A stretch of 64,000 nt of DNA from Lachnospiraceae bacterium XBD2001 (GCA_900116395.1 FPAN01000007.1:141146-205145), one strand, 5' to 3'; counted from the first letter of the stretch, positions 43,175-51,619 are shown. Numbers and translations: made by a program. The notes: generated by a model not told the origin, from the sequence alone.

Positions 43175-43663
43175 ATGCAAAACAACAAAAAGAAAACCGG
43201 GCCAATTGAATTTGTGTTTCCGATTCTGCTGTTTTTGATTTTTACCCTGTCAGCACTGTTTATTATTCTGTTTGCTGCACAGATTTATCAAAGAATAGTA
43301 GATGATTCCTCTATCAACTATAGCGCAAACACTGCAATTTCCTATGTTTCCGAGAAAATCCGTCAGGGTGAGAACGAAGACGGCATTGAAGTCGGATCTT
43401 TTCAGGATTGCGACGCTTTGATTCTACATAACCACGTCCAGGACGTAGATTATGCTACCTACATTTATTTTTACGACGGTGCGCTGTACGAGTTTATGTC
43501 GGAAGCGTCTCGCATCTCTGACATGAACGTAGGAACCGGAACCGCCATTTTAGAAGTAGCGGATTTTAGCATTACCGAAGACGACAATCATCTCATCTCC
43601 TTTTCTTGCACGGATGAATCCGGCAACACTTCCGAGGCGATGATTGCGATTTCCACAGAATAA
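43175..43663 (+). CDS. Membrane-anchored DUF4860-like protein
   Basis: 162 residues. One N-terminal membrane segment (about 12-37) after a basic start, then an outer domain with NTAISYVSEKIRQGE and a repeated beta pattern. The order membrane helix, Asn-Thr-Ala helix, beta sheet resembles proteins found beside pilC/pilT in Clostridia. It lacks a prepilin cleavage site. Likely part of the pilus-like assembly. Confidence 0.6.
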   Translation: MQNNKKKTGPIEFVFPILLFLIFTLSALFIILFAAQIYQRIVDDSSINYSANTAISYVSEKIRQGENEDGIEVGSFQDCDALILHNHVQDVDYATYIYFYDGALYEFMSEASRISDMNVGTGTAILEVADFSITEDDNHLISFSCTDESGNTSEAMIAISTE

Positions 43664-43675
43664 GGGGAGGATGAC

Positions 43676-44188
43676 ATGGCACAAAGACATCGGGCTTCCC
43701 ATGGAAGCCTGTTCCTAATGGAACTTATTTTTTCCATACTTTTATTTACCATTATTGCCACCATCTGCATCTCGGGCTTCGTGAAGGCGCACACCTTAAG
43801 TCGTGATGCTTCTTTGCAGACCCATTATGCAACCATTGCCGGCAATATAGCAGAGGTGATACGTTCCGGCGACAACTGGGATTCCACCATTGATGAAATT
43901 CTATCTTACTATCCGGAGGCATCCCTCATTTCCGAAGACGGATCTGAGGAAACATTGCTGTCGGATTCCACCTTAGCCCTTAGCGCTCTGCCAAGAACCA
44001 TCCATATCTATTTTGATAAGGAGTTCCATCCTTGTGGCGTAAAGGATGCTGCTTATTGCGCAGAAGTCAATCTATCCTATGTGGATGAGCTTTTGACTGC
44101 AGATATCGGCATTCGAATCGGCGGAAATACCGCTCATGTGTATGAATTGAGCATTGATCACTTTTTTCACAGAATCATCGAGGAGTAG
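43676..44188 (+). CDS. Pseudopilin-like protein
   Basis: 170 residues. The N terminus HGSLFLMELIFSILLFTII is hydrophobic with a Glu near its start, like a type IV prepilin after the Gly/Ser cleavage point (Ser-Leu-Phe-Leu-Met-Glu puts Glu at +5). A soluble beta-rich domain follows. It is the best prepilin candidate in the operon. No prepilin peptidase gene is in the window. Confidence 0.65.
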   Translation: MAQRHRASHGSLFLMELIFSILLFTIIATICISGFVKAHTLSRDASLQTHYATIAGNIAEVIRSGDNWDSTIDEILSYYPEASLISEDGSEETLLSDSTLALSALPRTIHIYFDKEFHPCGVKDAAYCAEVNLSYVDELLTADIGIRIGGNTAHVYELSIDHFFHRIIEE

Positions 44189-44190
44189 CT

Positions 44191-44625
44191 ATGTACGTTG
44201 AGAAACAGGGCTTTACCAAAATCGAACATTCCAAAAACAATCGGCAGATGCCTCCGGTAAATATGGGTATTTCCCTCTTACTTGTGGTATTCTTAGCCTT
44301 ATGTTTATTTACTTTTGCTGCTATTGCGCTCTCTTCCGCGTTGAATGAGTCCAAGCAGGCAGCAGATATGGTTGCGCGGAAGCAGGCCTACTATGCAGCC
44401 TGCAACGAAGCGGAACGCAGCTTGCGGGATTTGGATGCGGAGCTTGCCGGCGGCAAGTCCATCTTAAGCATTTCCCAAACCCTGCATTTTCCTATCAACG
44501 ATGACCAGGAATTACAAGTTACCATTGAGCCTGCCAAGGAAGGACACGACTATCGTATCATCGGTTGGCAAACCATCGATACAACGGAATGGGAGTCCGT
44601 TGATCAGGTTACCTTAATTCAATAA
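44191..44625 (+). CDS. Minor pilin-like membrane protein
   Basis: 144 residues. After 25 polar residues a membrane segment (about 28-50, LLLVVFLALCLFTFAAIAL) continues into an amphipathic helix (KQAADMVARKQAYYAACNEAERSL, in part) that resembles PilX-type minor pilins. The start is two bases after the previous stop. No motif for catalysis. Confidence 0.6.
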   Translation: MYVEKQGFTKIEHSKNNRQMPPVNMGISLLLVVFLALCLFTFAAIALSSALNESKQAADMVARKQAYYAACNEAERSLRDLDAELAGGKSILSISQTLHFPINDDQELQVTIEPAKEGHDYRIIGWQTIDTTEWESVDQVTLIQ

Positions 44626-44643
44626 TTCAAGGGAGGAAGAATC

Positions 44644-45723
44644 ATGACACCGGAAGAAATGGAACAATATGACCGTAAAACAACTGAGACCTTACAAGCG
44701 ACCGTTGATGCTCACGCATCCGATATCTTTATCGTAGCCGGCCGCCCGATTTCCTATCGTAAACACGGTTCCATCCGCGCCTTAAACGACGAACGTTTGA
44801 TGCCGGATGCCACCAATGCTTTTGTAGAATCCCTCTACCGTCTGGCAAACCAGCGCGATATTCGTTTATTAGACTGTGGTGATGATGACTTCTCCATTGC
44901 CTTACCGGGCATTGCGCGATTCCGTGTCAGCGCTTACAAACAGCGTGGTTCTATGTCCGCTGTTTTACGTATCATTGCTTTCCAGTTGCCGGATCCTACC
45001 GAGCTTGGCATTCCGCCTCAGATTATTGAGATGGGCAACGATACCAACGGTATGGTGTTAGTTACCGGTCCTGCAGGTAGTGGTAAGTCCACCACCTTAG
45101 CCTGCATGATTGACCACATCAATCAGACCCAGAACTCTCACATCATCACATTGGAGGACCCAATCGAGTATCTGCATCGCCACAACCAGAGTATTGTTTC
45201 TCAGCGTGAGTTGAACGTTGATACCGAGAGCTTCGTTTCCGCTCTTCGTGCCGCTTTGCGTCAGAGTCCGGATGTTATTCTCTTAGGTGAGATGCGTGAC
45301 TTTGAGACTATCTCCGTTGCTATGACCGCTGCCGAGACCGGACACTTACTCTTATCCACCTTACATACCATTGGTGCAAGTAATACCATCAACCGTATCG
45401 TGGATGTTTTCCCGGCCAACCAACAGCACCAGATTGCGGTACAGCTGTCCTGTGTTTTGAACGCCGTTGTTTCTCAGCAGTTGCTTCCTACCGTGGACGG
45501 TGGTATTGTTCCTGCTTTTGAAATCATGACCATTACGCCGGCCATCCGCAATATGATTCGTGACAACAAGATTTACCAGATTGACGGTGTGATTTACTCC
45601 ACCTCCGGTAACGACAACATGATTTCCATGGACAACAGCATTAAGTCCTTATATCAGCGTGGTCGTATTACCAAGGAGACGGCGCTCACCTTTGCAGTGA
45701 ATCCGGACCGCCTGGGAATCTAG
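44644..45723 (+). CDS. pilT: Twitching motility ATPase PilT
   Basis: 359 residues. Walker A GPAGSGKST at 142-150, the Asp box ITLEDPIEY at 168-176, Walker B DVILLGEMRD at 210-219 and His box HLLLSTLHT at 234-242. PilT powers pilus retraction. The AIRNLIRE motif of PilT is present as AIRNMIRDNK near 312. No PilB extension ATPase is found nearby, so either it is elsewhere or this ATPase does both tasks. Confidence 0.93.
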   Translation: MTPEEMEQYDRKTTETLQATVDAHASDIFIVAGRPISYRKHGSIRALNDERLMPDATNAFVESLYRLANQRDIRLLDCGDDDFSIALPGIARFRVSAYKQRGSMSAVLRIIAFQLPDPTELGIPPQIIEMGNDTNGMVLVTGPAGSGKSTTLACMIDHINQTQNSHIITLEDPIEYLHRHNQSIVSQRELNVDTESFVSALRAALRQSPDVILLGEMRDFETISVAMTAAETGHLLLSTLHTIGASNTINRIVDVFPANQQHQIAVQLSCVLNAVVSQQLLPTVDGGIVPAFEIMTITPAIRNMIRDNKIYQIDGVIYSTSGNDNMISMDNSIKSLYQRGRITKETALTFAVNPDRLGI

Positions 45724-45739
45724 ACTATTACGCGTTCTC

Positions 45740-45897
45740 GGCAGGCGCATATTTTCCCGCGAGGTCGCTCTCGCTATGGGTTCGAACGTAGCGGGCACAT
45801 ACAAAAATAATAAGAGGAGAAATCAATACGATTTCTCCTCTTTTATTTTCTAGTGCCGACGTTCTCACACACTCGCTACAGAAAATATGCGCCTGCC
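45740..45897. repeat. Long inverted repeat around the pilT terminator
   Basis: Perfect 17-bp arms GGCAGGCGCATATTTTC (45740-45756) and its complement (45881-45897) bracket 124 bases. Inside are further matching pairs GCGAG/CTCGC (45759-45763, 45872-45876) and GGCAC/GTGCC (45794-45798, 45853-45857), a small palindrome around TTCGAA, and the terminator hairpin. The whole can fold into one branched structure of about 158 bases. Confidence 0.75.
45812..45842 (+). terminator. Intrinsic terminator of the pilus operon
   Basis: A perfect 13-bp stem AAGAGGAGAAATC / GATTTCTCCTCTT (45812-45824, 45830-45842), five-base loop, then TTATTTTC. Confidence 0.9.
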
Positions 45898-45918
45898 AAG
45901 GACGCTATATACTGGTTT

Positions 45919-46172
45919 TCAGTATCTCACCTCCCTGACAGCGCAGATACTGAATTTCACACTCATCCCGTATCCACGAGCGCACTCTATATCAGTATTC
46001 GCGGTTCCACAGCCAGAGAATACTGAAAGTGAAGCCCATACAGAATTAATGGAGTAAGACAAAATCAGTATCTTCTCTCCCTGACAGTGCAAATACTGAA
46101 TTTCACACTCGTCCCGTATCCTTCAACGCATCCCATATCAGTATTTACCGTTACACGGCGTAAGAATACTGA
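45919..46172. repeat. Array 2, block A: four 35-bp TCAGTAT/ATACTGA units on a 73-bp period
   Basis: Units at 45919-45953, 45992-46026, 46065-46099 and 46138-46172, all exactly 35 bp with starts 73 bp apart. Units one and three share CTCCCTGACAG and the following ATTTCACACTC-x-TCCCGTA, giving a higher-order 146-bp repeat. The same interval motif occurs in array 1. Confidence 0.85.
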
Positions 46173-46185
46173 AAATCGCAAATTC

Positions 46186-46357
46186 TTAGTGAAATCCTTA
46201 TCCCCAAGCAACGTTCACTAAAGCAAATCGCCCTTGCGCCAAATACTCATTAGTGAATAGTACTTTCTATGAATGTTTCACTAAAAAACTTTCCCCGTCG
46301 TTCAGCTAAGTCCCCAAAAACATTAGTGAAACCGCCAGTAAATACAAACTTCGCTAA
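46186..46357. repeat. Array 2, block B: three TTAGTGAA/TTCACTAA units
   Basis: Units at 46186-46221 (36 bp), 46250-46284 (35 bp) and 46323-46357 (35 bp, right end TTCGCTAA). The last two starts are 73 bp apart; the first step is 64 bp, a nine-base deletion. The order A then B then structured element is the same as in array 1. Confidence 0.8.
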
Positions 46358-46386
46358 GAAATTCTATTTTTCTGGGAATCATTCTT

Positions 46387-46508
46387 CTCATGCCCCCTGC
46401 CAACAAAAAAGCTGAGACAACTTGTGTGTCAAGGGCGAAGCCTCTTCGAGGTGCTTGCACCCTTGACACACAAACGTCTCAGCTATAATCACACAGCAGG
46501 GCCATGAG
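46387..46508. other. Structured palindromic element, copy 2, closing array 2
   Basis: CTCATG (46387-46392) pairs with CATGAG (46503-46508), CCCTG with CAGGG inside it, GCTGAGAC (46411-46418) with GTCTCAGC (46476-46483), and TTGTGTGTCAAGGG (46422-46435) with its complement (46460-46473); an apical CCTC/GAGG hairpin tops it. TGCCAACAAA and TAATCA are kept from copy 1. It ends five bases from the stop of the SprT-like gene. Confidence 0.8.
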
Positions 46509-46513
46509 GATAA

Positions 46514-47023
46514 TCACAATGTCCGCCGGCTCCAGGCCACGGCGCCACATCTTGCACATCCATAATGGCGGTAGTTGCGGGTGAACTTGCTATCGCGCTT
46601 GCGATAGATGGTGGCGCCGCAATTCCCGCAGGTGAAGACATACTTATACTGTTCTGCCGTCCCTTCGTAGTTCTCGACGCCCTTCTCCGCACCTTCCGTT
46701 ACACGCTTGATGTGATAACCATAGTATGCGTTAATCACTTCCGCATAGCGCTTCCAGGTTCCGGTATGACGCATGCAGCCCTTACAGGTATGCAACAGTT
46801 CATGAATCATAGTCTCCTTGCAGGATTGCTCGCTGATGCGCTCATCCGTAAGCAGGCTCTCTGCTATCTCTATGCTGTAAGTCCCGTCCGGGTGTCTGGT
46901 ACACAATCCCCAGCGGCTCTTGGCTCTTGTATTAATAGACCAAGAAGTGACGGGTCCCAGCTGGATGCCAAGGCGCGTCACTTCCTGTATACATTCGTTC
47001 TTTAAACGTTCAAAATCCTTCAT
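46514..47023 (-). CDS. SprT-like zinc metalloprotein
   Basis: 169 residues from the ATG at 47023, which follows AGAAGGAATC. HELLHTC gives the HExxH-type zinc site with a later His in MRHTGTW; the C-terminal third is a Cys4 zinc ribbon (CGNCG and CARCGA). SprT/Spartan-like proteins cleave DNA-protein crosslinks in eukaryotes; in bacteria the role is not known. It starts nine bases from the end of the DAHP synthase gene and may be co-transcribed with it. Confidence 0.85.
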   Translation of the reverse strand: MKDFERLKNECIQEVTRLGIQLGPVTSWSINTRAKSRWGLCTRHPDGTYSIEIAESLLTDERISEQSCKETMIHELLHTCKGCMRHTGTWKRYAEVINAYYGYHIKRVTEGAEKGVENYEGTAEQYKYVFTCGNCGATIYRKRDSKFTRNYRHYGCARCGAVAWSRRTL

Positions 47024-47031
47024 GATTCCTT

Positions 47032-48069
47032 CTAATCCCAGAGATCTGCCAGTTCCAGAATCAACTTCTCCGTCTTCTTCCATCCCAGACACGGATCGGT
47101 AATGGACTTACCATAGATATGCTCCTCTGCCTTCTGGGCGCCGTCTTCTAAATAGCTTTCAATCATAAGTCCCTTCACAAGATGGCGAATGTCCTCAGAT
47201 ACGTGGCAGGAATGCATGACATCCTTACTGATACGAATCTGTTCCTTATACTTCTTACCGGAGTTGGAATGATTACAATCCACGATAACTCCCGGATTCG
47301 GAAGTCCACGGTTCTGGTATAGTGCCTGAACCTCTTTTAAATCCTCATAATGATAGTTGGCAATGTTCCGTCCGTACTTGTCCACCCAACCACGCAGAAT
47401 CACATGGGTCAGCGGATTACCCGGTGTAGTTACCTCCCAACCACGATAGTTGAAGGTATGTCCGCTCTGTGCAGCCTCAACGGAATTCATCAATACCGTA
47501 AGATCTCCACCGGTAGGATTCTTCATACCGACCGGAATGCCCACCCCACTGGCGGTCAGACGATGCATCTGGTTCTCTACGGAACGTGCACCTACTGCTA
47601 CATAGGAGAGCAGGTCGGACAGATAGCGATGATTCTCCGGGTACAACATCTCATCCGCACAGGTAAAGCCACACTCCGTAGCTGCACGCATGTGCAAGGA
47701 ACGAATCGCGATAATGCCCTTCAGCAAATCCTCCTTCTTCTCCGGATCCGGCTGGGAGAACATGCCCTTGTAGCCCTTACCGATGGTACGCGGCTTATTG
47801 GTATAGATGCGCGGTACGATAAAAATCTTATCTACTACCTTTTCCTGAATCTTCTGTAAGCGGGAAATGTATTCGATGACCGGATCTTCATGATCCGCAG
47901 AACAAGGTCCAATCACCAGCAACAGGCGGGAATCCTTTCCTTCCATAATGTTGCGGATGACCGTATCCCTGGATTCTTTTAATTGCTGTATTTCTTTACT
48001 CACCGGATACTGCTCTTTCAACTCCTTGGGGGTCGGCAGCTTCCGTATGAATTCCATATCCATGTCCAT
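47032..48069 (-). CDS. aroF: 3-deoxy-7-phosphoheptulonate synthase (AroG type)
   Basis: 345 residues from the ATG at 48069, behind AAGGAG. Type I alpha DAHP synthase: LLVIGPCSADHED, PRIYTNKPRT, GMKNPTGGD, VDCNHSNSGKK (metal His and Asp) and DPCLGW at the end. It joins phosphoenolpyruvate and erythrose-4-phosphate to open the aromatic pathway. The N-terminal 40 residues form the usual feedback-inhibition element. Its leader carries a terminator hairpin preceded by a Phe-codon run. Confidence 0.94.
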   Translation of the reverse strand: MDMDMEFIRKLPTPKELKEQYPVSKEIQQLKESRDTVIRNIMEGKDSRLLLVIGPCSADHEDPVIEYISRLQKIQEKVVDKIFIVPRIYTNKPRTIGKGYKGMFSQPDPEKKEDLLKGIIAIRSLHMRAATECGFTCADEMLYPENHRYLSDLLSYVAVGARSVENQMHRLTASGVGIPVGMKNPTGGDLTVLMNSVEAAQSGHTFNYRGWEVTTPGNPLTHVILRGWVDKYGRNIANYHYEDLKEVQALYQNRGLPNPGVIVDCNHSNSGKKYKEQIRISKDVMHSCHVSEDIRHLVKGLMIESYLEDGAQKAEEHIYGKSITDPCLGWKKTEKLILELADLWD

Positions 48070-48119
48070 TGTGTAAATCTCCTTTTTTCTTTCTTTTCCT
48101 AACTTATAAAATAAACGAA

Positions 48120-48170
48120 AACGAGGCATCCATCAACACTTTTCCAAAAAGTATTGGTGGATACCCCGTT
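48120..48170 (-). terminator. Terminator hairpin in the DAHP synthase leader (candidate attenuator)
   Basis: A 51-base hairpin with a three-base apex and stem of about 22 pairs, broken by one mismatch and a few G-U wobbles in the minus-strand transcript, followed by TTTTCGTTTATTTT. It ends 51 bases before the aroF start codon and begins three bases after a UAG that closes a Phe-rich reading frame (48173-48205). Confidence 0.75.
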
Positions 48171-48247
48171 CTCTAAAAGAAAGGATTGAAAGGAAAAAAG
48201 GTAAACGATTCTTCGCTTTAAATTATCTTACTCATCTCTACATGCTT

Positions 48248-48253
48248 ATTATA
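48248..48253 (-). promoter_or_regulatory. -10 box of the DAHP synthase leader
   Basis: TATAAT on the minus strand; the -35 region (GTTTAT, 48271-48276) is weak. It would start a leader of about 170 nt that contains the hairpin. The 287 bases from 48070 to 48356 hold only this leader and an AT-rich stretch after the cyclase gene. Confidence 0.45.
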
Positions 48254-48356
48254 CTACTTTTTTGCGCAAAATAAACAAAAAATATCGTAATTTTGCATTT
48301 TTTTCAGCCGTTTTAACCTAAAATGCTAGAAATTCAACTCAAAAGCCATTGAAGTC

Positions 48357-50168
48357 TTACTTCCAGCCGGTAACATCCAGTACTTCGAAGCCTTCCGCCT
48401 TACCTTTGAGCTTAATGGTAGCGCCCAGAGACTCCGTCGTAATGCGGTCACCCAGTGCATCTGCAACTACACGGCTGATATAGATATGGCCGGCCGGAGC
48501 ATTGGCCTCCAAGCGGGCTGCCGTATTGACCGTATCGCCGATGGCGGTGTAATCCATACGATCCGGAGCACCGATGTTGCCTACAACTGCCGGGCCGAAG
48601 TTCACGCCAACACCTACATTCAGCGGAACACCCAATCGCTGTTGCAGGTCTGCCGAAATCCGTGCTGCCCCGTCAATGATATCCTGAGCACAGCGCAGCG
48701 CATGGTACACCGGATCTTCCATAGGCAGTGGAGCTCCCCAGAACGCCATGGTACAATCCCCAACGAACTTATCCAAGGTTCCGTGATTCTTGTGAACACA
48801 GTCACTGGTCATTCCCAGATACTCATCCAGAATCGACACGATGGTCTCCGGATCCATATGCTCGGACATGGTGGTGAACCCACGAATATCCACGAACAAT
48901 ACGGCAATCTCACAGGACTTACCGTTCAATCCCAGGGCATCCGTTCCTTCCTTCATAAGCTCTGCCACGATAGAAGCATCCACGTAACGCTCGAAGGTCT
49001 TGGTAATCTGCTTACGCTCCTCACGCTGACGCAGGAACTCCCACACAATGACTAAGATATACACAATCAGGATTCCAAGGGGTACCCATAGCGGATGGAT
49101 CACCGTTCCCCGATTGTACAGCGCAATGGCAATCGCGGTACTTGCCCCGATTAAAACAACTGCCAGGGCGCTGGAAGGCGCCAGTTTTAACTTAATAAAC
49201 AAGGCCATGGTTACGAAGGTAATGAAAAACAACAGCAACAGCTGTATGCCGTCTTTTGCTTCCTGCTTGTAATTCATGGCGAGCATCTGCTCCACTGTAT
49301 TGGCCTGGTATTCTACACCGAACATGTTGCGGGAGCGGTCGATTGGCGTAATGACATTATCCTGCAAGCCTGCTGCATAAGGTCCGATGTAGACGATTTT
49401 GCCTGCATAATAGGACGGATCTACCTTGCCATCAATCAAGTCCGCAATGGATACTCCGTCGTAAAAATCTCCCGGTGCGCCGGTGTATGCCACATAGTAA
49501 CGTCCACGACTATCTGTTGTTGGATATACAACAGATTGTCCCTGTTGCTTCAAGTACTCCTCCGTTGCAACTGCAGCCATAGAATAGATGCGTTCTCCGT
49601 TCGGGTTATCGATGTAAAGAATGCTGTGTCGCAACACGCCATCCCCGTCATACATCGCATTGATATGACCGATATGGGAGACGTCCTTCAATGCGTCATA
49701 GGACTCTTCGTATGCAGTAATGGCATAGTCGTTGATGACGTACTTGCCGGATTCATCATACTGTCTGGTGGTTCCGAAAGCTGCCGATGCACCTGTCACC
49801 ACGCAAGGAAGCTTCCCGGCTGCTTCTGCCAATCGTGCATCGCTGGCATCGCCACGCAAGCCACTATATAAGGTATCAATGGCCACTACCGCCGGCTGAC
49901 GCTCGCTGTCTGCCGACAACTGTTCCAGAGCACTTGCCATAATGCCACGATCCCAGGACTGGAACGGGCCGTATTCCTGCAGGGCTTTTTCATCGATACC
50001 GATGACCACCACCCGACCGGAGGTTAACTCCTGCCGCTGGAACAACATGTCTGCCACCCGATTGTCCATCCATCGGAAGACACCCAGTCCCGTCAATAAG
50101 GTAATCAAGGCTGCAGTCAGAGCCGCAACCGCAAGTTTTATTAATCTGCGATGGGTAAAAAGTTTCAT
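48357..50168 (-). CDS. CHASE2-domain class III nucleotidyl cyclase
   Basis: 603 residues from the ATG at 50168 (GGAGG upstream). One N-terminal membrane segment, an extracytoplasmic CHASE2 domain (about 30-310, VVVIGIDEKALQEYGPFQSWDR), three membrane segments (about 315-385), and a C-terminal adenylate/guanylate cyclase domain with FVDIRGFT, the second metal Asp in KFVGDCTMAFWGAP and TAIGDTVNTAARLE. It makes cAMP or cGMP; the base specificity is not decided by sight. It overlaps the HD-GYP gene by four bases. Confidence 0.92.
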   Translation of the reverse strand: MKLFTHRRLIKLAVAALTAALITLLTGLGVFRWMDNRVADMLFQRQELTSGRVVVIGIDEKALQEYGPFQSWDRGIMASALEQLSADSERQPAVVAIDTLYSGLRGDASDARLAEAAGKLPCVVTGASAAFGTTRQYDESGKYVINDYAITAYEESYDALKDVSHIGHINAMYDGDGVLRHSILYIDNPNGERIYSMAAVATEEYLKQQGQSVVYPTTDSRGRYYVAYTGAPGDFYDGVSIADLIDGKVDPSYYAGKIVYIGPYAAGLQDNVITPIDRSRNMFGVEYQANTVEQMLAMNYKQEAKDGIQLLLLFFITFVTMALFIKLKLAPSSALAVVLIGASTAIAIALYNRGTVIHPLWVPLGILIVYILVIVWEFLRQREERKQITKTFERYVDASIVAELMKEGTDALGLNGKSCEIAVLFVDIRGFTTMSEHMDPETIVSILDEYLGMTSDCVHKNHGTLDKFVGDCTMAFWGAPLPMEDPVYHALRCAQDIIDGAARISADLQQRLGVPLNVGVGVNFGPAVVGNIGAPDRMDYTAIGDTVNTAARLEANAPAGHIYISRVVADALGDRITTESLGATIKLKGKAEGFEVLDVTGWK

Positions 50169-51619
50169 GCTTCCTCCTTTTTCCACGCTTCACTATCCTT
50201 AAACATCTGCAGAATCTCACCGTCTATCTTGCCCTCGCCCACCATGGCGTCCAAGATACCAAAGGCCTTCTCTGTAGGCATCGGCGGCTTGTAGGGACGA
50301 TCCTCTGCCGTTAGGGCATCGTACACATCCAAAATGGTTAAGAGTCTAGTCTCCTTCGGAATGGTCTCGGCGGTCTCATGGTTCGGGTAACCGCTTCCGT
50401 CCAAGAACTCGTGATGGGCAGAGGCCCATACCGGAACCATCTCGTAGTCTCCTTCAAAATGCACTTCATTCAACAGGCGATGGGTATGCACCACGTGGCT
50501 TTGAATGATGTCACGCTCTTCCGTAGTCAGCGTACCCTTCTGGATTAGCATGGCATGCAGCTCGTCCTCATCTAAGAATGGAACTTCCTCCCCGGCCCCG
50601 TTTCGAAGAGGTATGGTCGCCACTTCACGGATGGCATCTAATGTCTCATTTGGCAAAAAACCGGCGGTGTTGGATTTTAGAATCAGCTCCTTGGCCTCAT
50701 CCATTCGCTTCTGAAGGGCATCCAAATCCTCCGCTTTTTCCGGATGTTCCAGGGCTTCAATGCGATTCATTAAAGTCGCCATCTCCACCTTATGCAGCCA
50801 GGCATCCATGCGATTACCCATGCGATCCGGCTTATCCATAATCTCCAGCGGAATGACCAGCTTACCTACATCATGGAGCCAGATGCTCATGATATAAGGA
50901 TCGATTTCTTCCTTCGGGAACTTCCAGTCATAGTCCTGGGCATTGAGCCAGGTGATGAATCGCTCCCCATAGCGAGCCATATTCTTGGTGTGATTGGCAT
51001 TATAGGGGCTTCGGGTATCAATGGCCGTCGCCATAACTCCCACGAAGTTATGCAGCAAGTCTGTGACCTGTTCCGTTAGCTTACGGTTTCGAAGGCTAAC
51101 GCCGGCTAAGGAGTTCAGCGCATAGATGGTCTCCTCCGCCTCTTGCGGGAAAGGAATGATATTCCCCTCGTCGTCCATGGCATTGATTAGCTGCAAAACG
51201 CCAATCACCTTGCCCCGGTCATCCTCCATAGGAAGCACCAGCATGGACTTGGTCCGGTAGTTGTTCATCTCGTCGTATTTTCTGGTTCCGGTAAAATCAA
51301 ATCCTTCCGCCTCGTACACGTCCGGAATATTGATTCTTCGGTCATCCATGGCGCACACCGCGCACACATGACTCTTGGAAAACGGCACCGGCGGCAGGGT
51401 CATGTTTCCCTGATTTTTGCCCATAAAAAAGTTTTTGGACCTCGTGATTGCCGTATGGAAAGCAAGACAATCCGGCTTTACCACATAGATTGTCCCTCCA
51501 TCACAATTCACGAAGTCCATGGCTTCGGTCACAATATTCTCGATAACGACATTGATATCTTTTTCTGCAGTAATTGCAATTGCAATCTGCATCAGGCGTT
51601 CCTTGGTCATTTCCTTCAT
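50165..51619 (-). CDS. GAF and HD-GYP domain phosphodiesterase
   Basis: 484 residues. A GAF sensor (about 10-185) with CDGGTIYVVKPD, then an HD domain: NAHTKN-like NANHTKNM, WLHDVGKLVIP, and HHEFLDGSGYPN, the last being the GYP loop. Between HDVGK and the GYP loop an insert of about 100 residues (MDEAKELILKS region) is longer than usual. It should cleave c-di-GMP. The GAF ligand, possibly a cyclic nucleotide made by the neighbour, is inference. Confidence 0.87.
   Translation of the reverse strand: MKEMTKERLMQIAIAITAEKDINVVIENIVTEAMDFVNCDGGTIYVVKPDCLAFHTAITRSKNFFMGKNQGNMTLPPVPFSKSHVCAVCAMDDRRINIPDVYEAEGFDFTGTRKYDEMNNYRTKSMLVLPMEDDRGKVIGVLQLINAMDDEGNIIPFPQEAEETIYALNSLAGVSLRNRKLTEQVTDLLHNFVGVMATAIDTRSPYNANHTKNMARYGERFITWLNAQDYDWKFPKEEIDPYIMSIWLHDVGKLVIPLEIMDKPDRMGNRMDAWLHKVEMATLMNRIEALEHPEKAEDLDALQKRMDEAKELILKSNTAGFLPNETLDAIREVATIPLRNGAGEEVPFLDEDELHAMLIQKGTLTTEERDIIQSHVVHTHRLLNEVHFEGDYEMVPVWASAHHEFLDGSGYPNHETAETIPKETRLLTILDVYDALTAEDRPYKPPMPTEKAFGILDAMVGEGKIDGEILQMFKDSEAWKKEEA

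Noticed and set aside
45771-45792. tRNA fragment or attachment site
   Set aside because: GGTTCGAAC at 45779 looks like a T-arm loop, but the surrounding bases do not give acceptor, D or anticodon arms; it is better explained as part of the nested inverted repeat.
48070-48250. T-box riboswitch before DAHP synthase
   Set aside because: No AGGGUGGNACCGCG T-box sequence or Stem I motifs could be found ahead of the terminator.
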